A stretch of 64,000 bases of DNA. Origin: Chitinivibrionales bacterium (GTDB lineage Bacteria; Fibrobacterota; Chitinivibrionia; Chitinivibrionales; JANQEN01). The stretch spans positions 1-64,000 of the forward strand of contig JANQEN010000032.1 of assembly GCA_028278335.1 (NCBI GenBank). The letters run 5' to 3'. The position numbers were made by a program, and so were the translations under genes. The notes under the pieces were generated by a model. It had not been told where the DNA came from. It was given only the letters and a program-made list of their open reading frames with translations, and made no database searches. This document shows positions 29,158 through 37,702 of this stretch, piece by piece; position 1 is the stretch's first letter; each line of letters begins with the position of its first letter.

Positions 29158-30600
29158 ATGAACACAACCACTCCCCTCCTCATTCAACTTTTCTTAATTG
29201 TACTCCTTCATGCAAACCCTATCCCCTTAAAAGGCACTGTCCTGCAACAAACCACCAACACTCCTATTAAAGGAGCTGTTGCGTATTTGTCAAAGGGTGG
29301 AGAGATAGCTGTTACTAACCCTCAAGGTAAGTTTGACTTTTTAACAACCACTTCTATTCACAAACGGTCCTCGCTACAGTATAGTGTTCCGGTCCTTTTA
29401 AAAGGTAATGCACTATTTTTTGACATTGATAGAAACAACACTCCTGTTAGCGCTAAGCTTTTTGATTGTCGGGGTAGAGAAGTGACTACAATTATTGAGA
29501 AAAGCTTTAATAAGGGTCGCCACAGGATAACCTTAAAAGAAAATAGGTCTCTTTCTCAGCAGATCTATTTGCTTCATATTTCTATTGGTCAGTCTTCAAT
29601 AACCATGAAATATCTTCCTGGCCTACAAACAACTCAGAAAGTTTTTGCTAAGTACAATTCCAGAAATGGTGCATCTCAAACTTTTGCTCAAAGCAAAAGA
29701 GCTGTAGACACTTTAATAGTCACAGCTTACGGACACCTAAAAGCCACAAAACCAATAGACAATTACACAACCGATGTTTCCATAACCTTGGCAAAAGACA
29801 ATGCCAATCCCATAGTTCCTCCTGGTATGAAAGCAATTCCCGGTGGCAGCTTTATGATGGGTGGCACTTATAATCCCAATGAGACACCCATACATAAGGT
29901 AACCCTATCTCCCTTTTTTATGGACTCCATTGAGGTAACTCAGGCTGATTTTGTTAGTCTGTTAGGGGTAAGACCTTGGTTGGACTTTCAACCACCAGCA
30001 CCAACTTATGTTCATTATAAATACCCTGTTTGGTATATTACCTGGTACGATGCTGTTATTTACTGTAATGCTCGGAGCAAAAGGGATGGATTAGATACAA
30101 CATACTCCTATACTTCACTAAAAGGTGTTCCGGGTAATGCCTGTACACTATCCACAGTAACCACTAACTGGAATGCGAGTGGGTATAGGTTACCTACTGA
30201 GGCAGAGTGGGAGTATGCAGCAAGAGCTGGAACAACAACAGAGTTTTATTGGGGAGATCAACATGATGATTCAACAATTGGCTTATATTGCTGGTTTCGG
30301 GGAAATTTTGAAGGTAGGCTACATCAAGGAGCGCAGAAAAAACCTAATGAATTTATAATGTATGATATGTGTGGAAGCATTTCAGAACTGACTAATGATT
30401 TTCATGATCCTGATTATTACCGTGTGTCAGACACCTTAGATCCAAAGGGTTCCACTCTGGGAGACACAACTAAAGTTCATCGTGGAGGAAATGTTGGGTA
30501 CGGACATGGTGTTCTTAGGATTGCTCGACGACTTTCAGTTAAGATGGATTTTAGAGCTTCTGCTCAATCTACAAATGGCATCCGATGCGTAAAGAGATAA
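29158..30600 (+). CDS. Exported SUMF1/formylglycine-generating-enzyme-like protein
   Basis: The 480-residue protein has a signal peptide, an N-terminal carboxypeptidase-regulatory-like beta-sandwich (IPLKGTVLQQTTNTPIKGAV), and a C-terminal FGE-sulfatase domain from about residue 220. That domain shows the family signatures IPGGSFMMGG, MDSIEVTQADF, WYDAVIYCNARSKRDGLD, GYRLPTEAEWEYAARAGTTT, MCGSISELTNDF, RGGNVGYG and GIRCVKR. The two cysteines needed for sulfatase oxidation in true FGEs are not evident at the usual place, so it is more likely a structural or binding member of the family than a modifying enzyme. It is separated from the DUF2341 genes by about 160 bases and may be independent. 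Confidence 0.85.
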   Translation: MNTTTPLLIQLFLIVLLHANPIPLKGTVLQQTTNTPIKGAVAYLSKGGEIAVTNPQGKFDFLTTTSIHKRSSLQYSVPVLLKGNALFFDIDRNNTPVSAKLFDCRGREVTTIIEKSFNKGRHRITLKENRSLSQQIYLLHISIGQSSITMKYLPGLQTTQKVFAKYNSRNGASQTFAQSKRAVDTLIVTAYGHLKATKPIDNYTTDVSITLAKDNANPIVPPGMKAIPGGSFMMGGTYNPNETPIHKVTLSPFFMDSIEVTQADFVSLLGVRPWLDFQPPAPTYVHYKYPVWYITWYDAVIYCNARSKRDGLDTTYSYTSLKGVPGNACTLSTVTTNWNASGYRLPTEAEWEYAARAGTTTEFYWGDQHDDSTIGLYCWFRGNFEGRLHQGAQKKPNEFIMYDMCGSISELTNDFHDPDYYRVSDTLDPKGSTLGDTTKVHRGGNVGYGHGVLRIARRLSVKMDFRASAQSTNGIRCVKR

Positions 30601-30606
30601 AAATCA

Positions 30607-30707
30607 GTTAACAGCTATCGGTTACCCGTTAGCAGCAAAAAAGCAAATGTGTTAAAATAAAGATAGTAACAAATTTGCCTGGTACCCGTTAACTGCTTTC
30701 TGTTAAC
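30607..30707. repeat. Small inverted repeat with GTTAACAG ends
   Basis: GTTAACAG (30607-30614) is inverted as CTGTTAAC (30700-30707), and the phrases GGTTACCCGTTA and GGTACCCGTTAA recur just inside. It lies between convergent genes and could be a small palindromic intergenic element. Confidence 0.35.
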
Positions 30708-30753
30708 TAAAAACTTATTATATACACAACCTCATCCTTCTTCATTGAACTAA

Positions 30754-31578
30754 TTAATGCAAACCCCATCCTTTCACCTTCTCATGCAACTCAATGAATC
30801 GTGGCAACCATTTAGAAAACTCTGATAAGTAAAGACTGTTGTCACCATCACAAAGTGCTTTAGTTGGATCGGGATGAACCTCAAAAAAGAGACCGTTGAC
30901 TCCTTGGCAGAGTGCTGCGTTTGCAAGGGGGATTGCCAGGTCACGGTTGCCCGTAGACTGCCCTGATCCGCCGCCAGGAAGTTGAACACTATGGGTTGCA
31001 TCGAAGACAATTGGCTTTTTGAGGGCTTTTAATTCATGAAGGCCCGCATAATCAACAACCAGTCGGTTATACCCAAAAAAGGTACCTCGCTCGCAGATTA
31101 TTGATTTGTTGCCCACCTTTTCTATCACATAGCGCATGTCCGGTGGTGCCAAAAACTGACCCTTTTTTATCGTTACATACATACCTGTTTCTGAAGCAGC
31201 ACAGAGAAGATCTGTCTGGCGGCAGAGAAAGGCTGGAATCTGGAGCATGTCGACCACTTCAGAGGCTGGCCATACATCATCAGGTGTGTGCACATCAGTG
31301 GTTATGGGAAGGCCACTTTGGTTTTTAACGCGCTCTAAAATGGCAAGTCCCTCTTCTAGGCCTGGACCACGGAAGGCGTTTTTAGAGGTGCGGTTTGCCT
31401 TGTCAAAGGAGGCTTTAAAGATGATCGTGACCCCATGTTTTTGAGCAAGGCTAGCAAGCTCGGTTGCTATGGTGAGGCAGATATTTTCCGATTCGATCAC
31501 GCAGGGACCGACAATAAAAAAGAGTTGCTCTCCAGTGAGATCCCCTGGTTTAAAGGGATGTTGGGTTGTTACAGTCAT
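30754..31578 (-). CDS. kdsA: 3-deoxy-D-manno-octulosonate 8-phosphate synthase
   Basis: KdsA condenses phosphoenolpyruvate with arabinose 5-phosphate to make KDO-8-phosphate, needed for the lipopolysaccharide inner core. The 274-residue length and the motifs FIVGPCVIES, FKASFDKANRTS, GPGLEEGLAI, TDVHTPDDV, PAFLCRQTDLL, VFDATHSVQLPGG and EVHPDP are diagnostic. The first motif has Cys26 where the Escherichia coli enzyme has asparagine, placing it in the metal-dependent class. Its presence shows that the organism makes a KDO-containing outer membrane. It is convergent with the formylglycine-like gene and divergent from gap. Confidence 0.97.
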   Translation of the reverse strand: MTVTTQHPFKPGDLTGEQLFFIVGPCVIESENICLTIATELASLAQKHGVTIIFKASFDKANRTSKNAFRGPGLEEGLAILERVKNQSGLPITTDVHTPDDVWPASEVVDMLQIPAFLCRQTDLLCAASETGMYVTIKKGQFLAPPDMRYVIEKVGNKSIICERGTFFGYNRLVVDYAGLHELKALKKPIVFDATHSVQLPGGGSGQSTGNRDLAIPLANAALCQGVNGLFFEVHPDPTKALCDGDNSLYLSEFSKWLPRFIELHEKVKGWGLH

Positions 31579-31970
31579 TTTATTTTCTCTTTGTTAAAAT
31601 GTGATATCTAAGAATCTTCAGTTGATTGTTGGAACAAGCCTAATCCCTTACCACTACTGGTACTCCGAAAATACTCGACATATCTTTGGGTGATATGCCT
31701 CGGTTTTTCAAATTCCACAAGCAGCAAGGCTATAAACTAATTTTCGCACACTTAACTTAAGAATCTAGGATTATTATTTACCACCATTTCTATAAACATA
31801 TTATTTTATAGGTTTTCGTAAGATCAGATTTGCTCGCAAACTGCATACATCACTATCTTTAGCGCATTGTCACGCCGATAAAATCGAATAACCGAATAAT
31901 TGTTTTTAAAATAGTAAATTCATTAAAACGATTAGTTAGATCAATTTAAAATTATTAAAAGGGAGGCTCT
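31579..31970. other. Intergenic region between kdsA and gap
   Basis: A 392-base divergent spacer that must hold both promoters. Apart from the GGGAGG ribosome-binding site just before the gap start I see no repeat, hairpin or convincing promoter consensus. Confidence 0.5.
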
Positions 31971-32975
31971 ATGGCCATAAAAATTGGTGTTAATGGATTT
32001 GGAAGAATTGGTAAACTGGTAACCAGAGCTGCAATGAGCGATGGTGGTTTTGAAGTTGTTGCTATCAATGACCTCATGAGCACAAAGCAGATTGCCCATG
32101 CAATGAAGTATGATTCAACGCAGGGAAAATTTGACGGTCTTGTTGAAGCTAAAGAGAACAGTGTTGTTTTTGGTGATCAGGAAGTTAAAGTTACTGCAGA
32201 AAAAGATCCTGCAAATATTCCTTGGGGAGAGAGCGGTGTTGATATTGTACTAGAGTCAACTGGTTTCTTTGCTACTCCTGAACTTCTTCAGAAGCATATT
32301 GATGCTGGTGCAAAGAAGGTTCTTCTTAGTGTTCCTCCAAAGAACAACAATGGCGAAGTAAAGGTTATTGTATACGGTGTAAACCACGAATCGCTTAGTG
32401 CTGATGATCGCATGGTTTCTAATGCTTCATGCACCACCAACAGTCTTGCACCGGTTGCAAAGGTTCTTCACGATAACTTTGGCCTTGAGGCTGGTCTTAT
32501 TACCACTATTCATGCTTACACTAACGACCAGAAGATTTTGGACCAGGTTCACTCTGATCCTCGTCGTGCCCGCGCAGGCGCAGTTTCCATGATTCCAACC
32601 TCCACTGGTGCAGCTCGCGCAGTTGGTGTTGTTCTTCCTGAGTTGAATGGTCGCCTCAATGGTATGGCTATGCGTGTTCCAACTCCCACAGGATCCGCAA
32701 CAGATTTAGTTGCAACCTTGGGTAAGAAAGTGACCGCTGAAGAGGTTAACAATGCACTGAAGACTGCTGCCCAGGGTGAACTCAAGGGTGTTTTAGAGTA
32801 CACTGATGAGCCGATCGTTTCAGCTGACATTGTACATCACCCAGCATCAAGTATTGTTGATGGGTTGTCAACCATGGCTATTGGTGACAATGTGGTTAAG
32901 GTACTTGCTTGGTATGACAACGAATGGGGTTACTCCAACCGTTGTATTGATCTGTTCAAATTGATGGCTCAGTAA
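31971..32975 (+). CDS. gap: Glyceraldehyde-3-phosphate dehydrogenase
   Basis: This glycolytic enzyme oxidises glyceraldehyde 3-phosphate to 1,3-bisphosphoglycerate. The 334 residues have the NAD-binding start IKIGVNGFGRIGK, the catalytic motif SNASCTTNSLAPV with Cys154, HAYTNDQ, and the C-terminal WYDNEWGYSNR. Start choice is fixed by a strong GGGAGG ribosome-binding site. A perfect intrinsic terminator follows, then an inverted-repeat element, then pgk, so the usual gap-pgk order is kept but the two are transcriptionally separated by the terminator. Confidence 0.98.
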   Translation: MAIKIGVNGFGRIGKLVTRAAMSDGGFEVVAINDLMSTKQIAHAMKYDSTQGKFDGLVEAKENSVVFGDQEVKVTAEKDPANIPWGESGVDIVLESTGFFATPELLQKHIDAGAKKVLLSVPPKNNNGEVKVIVYGVNHESLSADDRMVSNASCTTNSLAPVAKVLHDNFGLEAGLITTIHAYTNDQKILDQVHSDPRRARAGAVSMIPTSTGAARAVGVVLPELNGRLNGMAMRVPTPTGSATDLVATLGKKVTAEEVNNALKTAAQGELKGVLEYTDEPIVSADIVHHPASSIVDGLSTMAIGDNVVKVLAWYDNEWGYSNRCIDLFKLMAQ

Positions 32976-33011
32976 TCAAATTTGATAATATTTTGGGCTG
33001 TGTTCTGATGT

Positions 33012-33032
33012 AAAAGAGCACAGCTCTTTTTT
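33012..33032 (+). terminator. Intrinsic terminator of gap
   Basis: AAAAGAGC (33012-33019) pairs perfectly with GCTCTTTT (33023-33030) around a three-base ACA loop and runs into more T residues. The 168-bp repeat element begins at the next base. Confidence 0.92.
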
Positions 33033-33200
33033 ATCCCAGATTATGCAGTAGGAGTAGATGCAGAAGTGCAAGATTATGATTTAGTAAGACTTGAAGGATT
33101 TGAAGGGCATATCTACAAGGTGATATGGCCGAAAAACCTGAAAGTCTTAATGAGTATAGGATTGTGCTTCTGTGCTGCTTCCTATTGCATAATCTGGGAT
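33033..33200 (+). repeat. 168-bp inverted-repeat element, copy 1
   Basis: The ends ATCCCAGATTATGCA (33033-33047) and TGCATAATCTGGGAT (33186-33200) are perfect 15-bp terminal inverted repeats. The interior is nearly identical to the reverse complement of copy 2 at 34534-34701 and related to copy 3 at 41210-41418. Near-identical length and sequence in three places suggest a recently dispersed non-autonomous element (MITE-like). It sits just upstream of pgk, whose promoter must lie within or beside it. It carries no gene of its own; the short open frame across it is incidental. Confidence 0.85.
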
Positions 33201-33243
33201 TATGACACTCGCGGTGCAGAGGGCACCAGAAAGTGGAATGAGT

Positions 33244-34443
33244 ATGAAAGAAAAATTATTTGTTGAAGATTTGGCTGTTGCTGGAAAAAAGGTGCTTGTT
33301 CGGGTTGATTTTAATGTGCCCCTTGATGAAAATGGCACAATCACCAATGACAAACGCATTGTTGCATCACTTCCGACAATCAACTATCTCTCGGAAAATG
33401 GTGCCAAGGTAATTTTGGTTTCTCATCTTGGTCGTCCCAAGGGAGAGCGCAAGCCACATTTTAGCTTAAAGCCCGTTGCTAATGATTTGATAAAACGTCT
33501 TGGTGATAAGGTCTGTTTTGCTGATGATTGTATTGGTGAGGCTGTAGAAAAAGCGGTTGCTTCACTCAAGGATGGGGAAATCCTTCTGTTGGAAAACCTG
33601 CGCTTTTATAATGAAGAGACAAAAAATGATCCTGAGTTTGCTAAAAAATTGGCTGCACTCTGTGATATATACGTTAATGATGCCTTTGGCACTGCTCATA
33701 GAGCCCACGCCTCAACCGAGGGTGTAACTCGCTATGTGGATCAGTGTGCCTCCGGTTACCTGTTAAAAAAGGAGCTCGACTACTTGGGTGCAGCACTTAA
33801 AGAGCCAGCTCGCCCCTTTGTTGCAATTCTTGGTGGAGCAAAGATTTCAGGAAAGATTGATGTTATTACCCATCTTATGGGAACTGTAGACACCTTGATA
33901 ATTGGTGGTGGTATGAGCTACACCTTCTTTAAGGCCATGGGCTTGGAGATTGGTACCTCTCTTTTAGAGGAAGATAAAATTCCTCTGGCTAAGGAGATTT
34001 TAGAACAGGCCAAGACCACTGGCACCAAACTGCATTTACCGGTGGATTGTGTCTGCGGTAAGGAATTTTCCAATGATACTGAAACTCAGATAGTAGCACG
34101 AGAGGCAATTCCTGCTGACCAAATGTCTATGGATATTGGCCCGGAGACCCGTAAGCTCTATGCGGAGGAAGTATCTCAAGCCAAGACTGTTGTGTGGAAC
34201 GGACCTATGGGTGTATTTGAATTTGATACCTTTGCCAATGGCACCCAGTCGATTGCTGAAACCCTTGCTCAGTCTACAGAGAATGGTGCAACAACAATCA
34301 TTGGTGGTGGTGATAGTGCTGCGGCAATTGAAAAGGCTGGCCTCAGCGATCGCATGAGCCACATTTCAACTGGTGGTGGAGCCTCCTTGGAGTTTTTAGA
34401 AGGCAAGGAACTACCGGGTATCGTAGCACTTACTGATAAATAA
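33244..34443 (+). CDS. pgk: Phosphoglycerate kinase
   Basis: Pgk transfers phosphate from 1,3-bisphosphoglycerate to ADP in glycolysis. The 399-residue length is standard. Diagnostic motifs are [15 protein letters not shown] near the N-terminus, [22 protein letters not shown], the hinge-region [30 protein letters not shown] and [14 protein letters not shown] at 33244 is preferred because a GTGGA site lies at proper spacing; ATG at 33238 and a further upstream ATG at 33202 are possible but would extend past the family start. The gene is flanked by oppositely oriented copies of the 168-bp element and followed by a 12-bp stem hairpin. Confidence 0.97.
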   Translation: MKEKLFVEDLAVAGKKVLVRVDFNVPLDENGTITNDKRIVASLPTINYLSENGAKVILVSHLGRPKGERKPHFSLKPVANDLIKRLGDKVCFADDCIGEAVEKAVASLKDGEILLLENLRFYNEETKNDPEFAKKLAALCDIYVNDAFGTAHRAHASTEGVTRYVDQCASGYLLKKELDYLGAALKEPARPFVAILGGAKISGKIDVITHLMGTVDTLIIGGGMSYTFFKAMGLEIGTSLLEEDKIPLAKEILEQAKTTGTKLHLPVDCVCGKEFSNDTETQIVAREAIPADQMSMDIGPETRKLYAEEVSQAKTVVWNGPMGVFEFDTFANGTQSIAETLAQSTENGATTIIGGGDSAAAIEKAGLSDRMSHISTGGGASLEFLEGKELPGIVALTDK

Positions 34444-34474
34444 AGTATAGCCAAATTCACTTTGGACTATTTCA

Positions 34475-34506
34475 GTGGGATATATTTTTTAATGAATATA
34501 TCCCAC
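34475..34506 (+). terminator. Terminator-like hairpin after pgk
   Basis: GTGGGATATATT (34475-34486) and AATATATCCCAC (34495-34506) form a perfect 12-bp stem with an 8-base T-rich loop, 32 bases after the pgk stop. There is no T run after the stem, so termination may be weak or the hairpin may protect the 3' end. Confidence 0.55.
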
Positions 34507-34533
34507 ATTGTTGTAACACATCCCCTTTGGTTT

Positions 34534-34701
34534 ATCCTAGATTATGCAATAGGAAGCAGCGCAGAAGCACAATCCTATGCCCACTAAGACTTTCAGGCCT
34601 TTCGGCCATATCACCTTGTAGATATGCCCTTCAAAACCTTCAAGTCTTACTAAATCATAATCTTGCACTTCTGCATCTACTCCTACTGCATAATCTGGGA
34701 T
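34534..34701 (-). repeat. 168-bp inverted-repeat element, copy 2
   Basis: Same length as copy 1 and almost its exact reverse complement, so the two face each other across pgk. One end has drifted to ATCCTAG while the other is still CTGGGAT. Internal landmarks shared with copy 3 include AGACTTTCAGGC and CATATCACC. Confidence 0.85.
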
Positions 34702-34808
34702 AATATTATTTTAGCTATTAAATATACAGTATTCCATACTGAATATTTGGATTCAAGATAAATGGTATCTTTTCTCTTTTTACAATTACTTTTCAAACAA
34801 AGGACTCT

Positions 34809-35972
34809 ATGGTACAGACAATGATACGACAATCCCTTGTATTGCTTTACTTTTGTGCATCTCTTCTATTTGCAAGCGACTCAACAGCACAGAAGTTGAC
34901 CGTATACTTTTTTGGGTCCAGCTCCTGTAATGAGTGTGGTGAAGTGAAGGAGTTTATACTCAAACCGCTTCTTGAACGATACCCAGAAAAACTGAACATC
35001 GAATTCCACGATTTTGACAATGAGGCAAGCTTCCAGCTCATGAATGAGATGGAGGATGCCTTTAATATTACTAAGCCCCTACCACAGGAGCTTTTTCTAC
35101 CGGACACCTTTCTTATCGGATATGAAGCTATTCTCGAATCTTCCGAGGAATTGATTGAGGAGTATCTTGCTCACCCAGAGAGATGGCAAAAAGCACCGGT
35201 TAAAGAAGCTGTCGTTGACTCTACCCAGTTTGAAAAGGCTCTTAAAAAACGAATCAAAGGCTTTACCTTTGCAGGTATTCTTATTGCAGGGCTTATAGAT
35301 GGTGTCAATCCCTGTGCTATTGCAACGATGATTTTTCTCATATCCTTTTTGGCAACGCAAAAACGAAAGCGGCATGAAGTACTTATCATCGGCCTCTCCT
35401 TTACCAGTGCAGTATTTCTCACCTACTTGCTTTTAGGAATTGGTGCTTTTCGAGCGCTCACCTCTTTAGATCAATACTTTTGGATATCTGAGGGTATTCG
35501 ATGGATAGCAGTAGGCCTTGCTGCAGTATTGGGTTGCATCAGTTTTGTCGATGCCTTCTCCTTTAAAAAGACCGGTAAAACTGATACCATTACTCTTCAA
35601 CTTCCAAAAGCGTTAAAGATCCGAATTCACAAAATTATCTCAGGAAATCTCAGTGGTACTCAGTTAGTAACCGGCGCCATTGCTACCGGCTTTTTGGTAA
35701 CCCTTTTAGAGGCGGTTTGTACTGGCCAAGTCTATCTCCCTACCATTGTACTTATGACCAAATCGAGCGGTTTTCAACTCACAGGATGGATCTATCTTAT
35801 TTTCTATAACTTCCTCTTTGTATTACCCCTTTTGGTAATTATGATTTTGGCATATTTTGGTCTACAATGGAAAGACTTGGCCAAGGCAACACAAAAACAT
35901 TTGGTTCTACTTAAGATTACCTTTGGCATTCTTTTAATAGGTCTTGCAGCATTTCTTGGCCTTGCCGGGTAA
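34809..35972 (+). CDS. Thioredoxin-like domain fused to CcdA/DsbD-type membrane domain
   Basis: A 387-residue membrane protein. After a signal peptide, residues about 28-130 form a thioredoxin-like domain with the redox motif SSCNECGE (CxxC). Residues about 150 to the end have six or so membrane segments of the CcdA/DsbD family with the paired cysteine motifs DGVNPCAIA and LLEAVCTGQVYLP, which pass reducing equivalents across the inner membrane. Here the thiol donor or acceptor domain is fused in front of the channel rather than encoded separately. Likely roles are cytochrome c maturation or periplasmic disulfide reduction; no cytochrome genes are adjacent to decide. The start is the ATG after AAAGGA. 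Confidence 0.85.
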   Translation: MVQTMIRQSLVLLYFCASLLFASDSTAQKLTVYFFGSSSCNECGEVKEFILKPLLERYPEKLNIEFHDFDNEASFQLMNEMEDAFNITKPLPQELFLPDTFLIGYEAILESSEELIEEYLAHPERWQKAPVKEAVVDSTQFEKALKKRIKGFTFAGILIAGLIDGVNPCAIATMIFLISFLATQKRKRHEVLIIGLSFTSAVFLTYLLLGIGAFRALTSLDQYFWISEGIRWIAVGLAAVLGCISFVDAFSFKKTGKTDTITLQLPKALKIRIHKIISGNLSGTQLVTGAIATGFLVTLLEAVCTGQVYLPTIVLMTKSSGFQLTGWIYLIFYNFLFVLPLLVIMILAYFGLQWKDLAKATQKHLVLLKITFGILLIGLAAFLGLAG

Positions 35973-36007
35973 TGAACTTAATTCGTCTTTATCACTTCGA
36001 ATAAAAA

Positions 36008-36110
36008 TCCCTCATCTGTACCCTCTGCCATCTCTCAGAGGGTACGTTTTTCCTTCTACTCAGCTAGAAGGGATAGCGAGTACAGGGGGGCCTACGAAGG
36101 AGATGAGGGA
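36008..36110 (+). repeat. Three-way-junction hairpin element
   Basis: The outer stem TCCCTCATCT/AGATGAGGGA (36008-36017, 36101-36110) is perfect. It encloses a perfect 10-bp hairpin GTACCCTCTG/CAGAGGGTAC (36018-36027, 36036-36045) and CCTTCT/AGAAGG (36052-36057, 36066-36071). It lies 36 bases after the CcdA-like gene and may terminate it, or be a dispersed element or small RNA. The CTACGAAGGAG word near its 3' side recalls the ACGAAGGAGG of the element at 168-243. Confidence 0.5.
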
Positions 36111-36237
36111 AAAGGTAAATGCATAACTTATATGACAGCTTACAAAATTATCTTTGAAAATGGATTAATTTGTAACTACTACTCGATGGCTAAAATTATT
36201 ATATTGCGCAATAAAAGAGCAAGGATTTAATAAAAAA

Positions 36238-37518
36238 CTAACCAACAGGTTCATTATTTACGAGTTGGCTCGAAATTAAATCGGTTAATTCATCACGTTT
36301 CCTAATAATTTGCCTCTCCCCTGCGCTTGTGACCAGCAGTTCTGCCGGTCTAAGCCGGCTATTGTAGTTTGAGGCCATAGAATAGCCATAGGCTCCTGCA
36401 TCTAAAATAGCGAGAACATTGTCTACGTTTACCTTGGGCAGAGCTCTGTTTTCCGCCAGGATATCCCCGGTTTCACAAATGTTACCTACTACCGACAGGG
36501 TTTCACGTTCGCCCTCAACTGATTGACAATGCACTATTTCATGGTAGGAGCCATAGGCCATTGGACGCATAAGAACGTTAAATCCACTATCACATCCAAT
36601 ATAGGTTCGATTGGGATTCTCCTTGCGAGAGCAAACACGAGTTAATAGTAATCCACTCTCAGCAACAATAAAACGTCCCGGTTCAATAAAAAACTTAATT
36701 TCCTTACCATATTCAATCGCAAACTGGTTAAAGAGACGATCCATATTAGAACCTAATCCCTCAATGTCAAGTCCTTTATTTCCCTCTTTATAATTGACCC
36801 CAAGCCCACCACCAATATCAATAAATTCCAAGGAGTCAAAATTCTTAGCAATATCACAGAGTACTTTACCTGCCGCCATATAGGAACCGTATTCAAGAAA
36901 GTTTGATCCAATATGCATGTTTAGTCCATGAATATGTAAATCATACTTTTTCGCAATCTCTTTGATTGAATCCAAATGGGATACATGAATACCAAACTTG
37001 GTTGCATCACCCCCGGTAATCACCTTTTTATGATGGCCATCGCCAATGCCGGGATTGATCCGTACGGCAACCTTACTTCCAGAGAAAGCCTTGCCGAACA
37101 TCTCCAGTTGAGACAACGAGTCAACACTAATGCGGATGTCATGCTCCTTTGCATAGGCGAACTCCTGTAGGTCAACATTATTGGAGACAAAAAAGATCTC
37201 CTCTTTCTTAAAACCCGCTAAAGTAGCGCAATAAATCTCACCGGGTGACATGACATCAACAGAGAGGCCTTCCTCACGAATAATCTTTAAAAGGGCAATG
37301 GTACTATTTGCCTTCATAGAATAATTAATGGAAAAATGAGGGTAGGAGACCGCATTTTTTAAACGACGACAGTGGTCCCGTATAACGTCCTCACAATACA
37401 CATAGAGGGGGCTGCCATACATTTCAAGCAAATCTTCGGTTCTTATTCCTGAAATAAGAAGTTCATTCTGCTCAATAGTTACGGCTCCAGTTTTTTCTAT
37501 CAACTGATTGATTTTCAT
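36238..37518 (-). CDS. lysA: Diaminopimelate decarboxylase
   Basis: LysA catalyses the last step of lysine synthesis, decarboxylating meso-diaminopimelate with pyridoxal phosphate. The 426-residue fold-type III enzyme shows the cofactor-lysine motif INYSMKANST (Lys69), GLNMHIGSNF, the phosphate-binding IDIGGGLGVNY, the EPGR motif, CDSGFNVLMRP and the catalytic-cysteine region NICETGDIL, with GAYGYSMASNYNSR near the end. The gene is divergent from a LysR-family regulator at 37703, the same arrangement as lysA/lysR in enterics, and the spacer has clear palindromes. It could also act on related substrates, but all motifs fit lysA. Confidence 0.93.
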   Translation of the reverse strand: MKINQLIEKTGAVTIEQNELLISGIRTEDLLEMYGSPLYVYCEDVIRDHCRRLKNAVSYPHFSINYSMKANSTIALLKIIREEGLSVDVMSPGEIYCATLAGFKKEEIFFVSNNVDLQEFAYAKEHDIRISVDSLSQLEMFGKAFSGSKVAVRINPGIGDGHHKKVITGGDATKFGIHVSHLDSIKEIAKKYDLHIHGLNMHIGSNFLEYGSYMAAGKVLCDIAKNFDSLEFIDIGGGLGVNYKEGNKGLDIEGLGSNMDRLFNQFAIEYGKEIKFFIEPGRFIVAESGLLLTRVCSRKENPNRTYIGCDSGFNVLMRPMAYGSYHEIVHCQSVEGERETLSVVGNICETGDILAENRALPKVNVDNVLAILDAGAYGYSMASNYNSRLRPAELLVTSAGERQIIRKRDELTDLISSQLVNNEPVG

Positions 37519-37631
37519 GCTGTTTTCCTTGTAGTTTTGTTCCTTTTCACAATCATCTTGTCTGGTATACAGACAAAAAAGTTTCCAATCTATTTACTCA
37601 TCTATTTTTGTAATAATATATTATAATATAG

Positions 37632-37682
37632 TATTGCAATAATTGATATATTTACAACATAATGTTGCATTTTATGCAACAT
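37632..37682. promoter_or_regulatory. Palindromic operator sites between lysA and LysR-type gene
   Basis: TATTGCAATA (37632-37641) is a perfect palindrome. ATGTTGCAT (37662-37670) and ATGCAACAT (37674-37682) form a 9-bp-arm palindrome with a three-base centre, fitting the T-N11-A pattern bound by LysR-family dimers. Both lie between the two divergent starts, 20 to 70 bases before the regulator's ATG. Binding by the adjacent regulator is inferred from position. Confidence 0.65.
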
Positions 37683-37702
37683 GACCTTTTTAAGGACTCT
37701 CT

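Noticed and set aside
33066-33266. A 66-codon open frame between gap and pgk
   Set aside because: It is almost wholly inside the 168-bp inverted-repeat element and runs into pgk in another frame.
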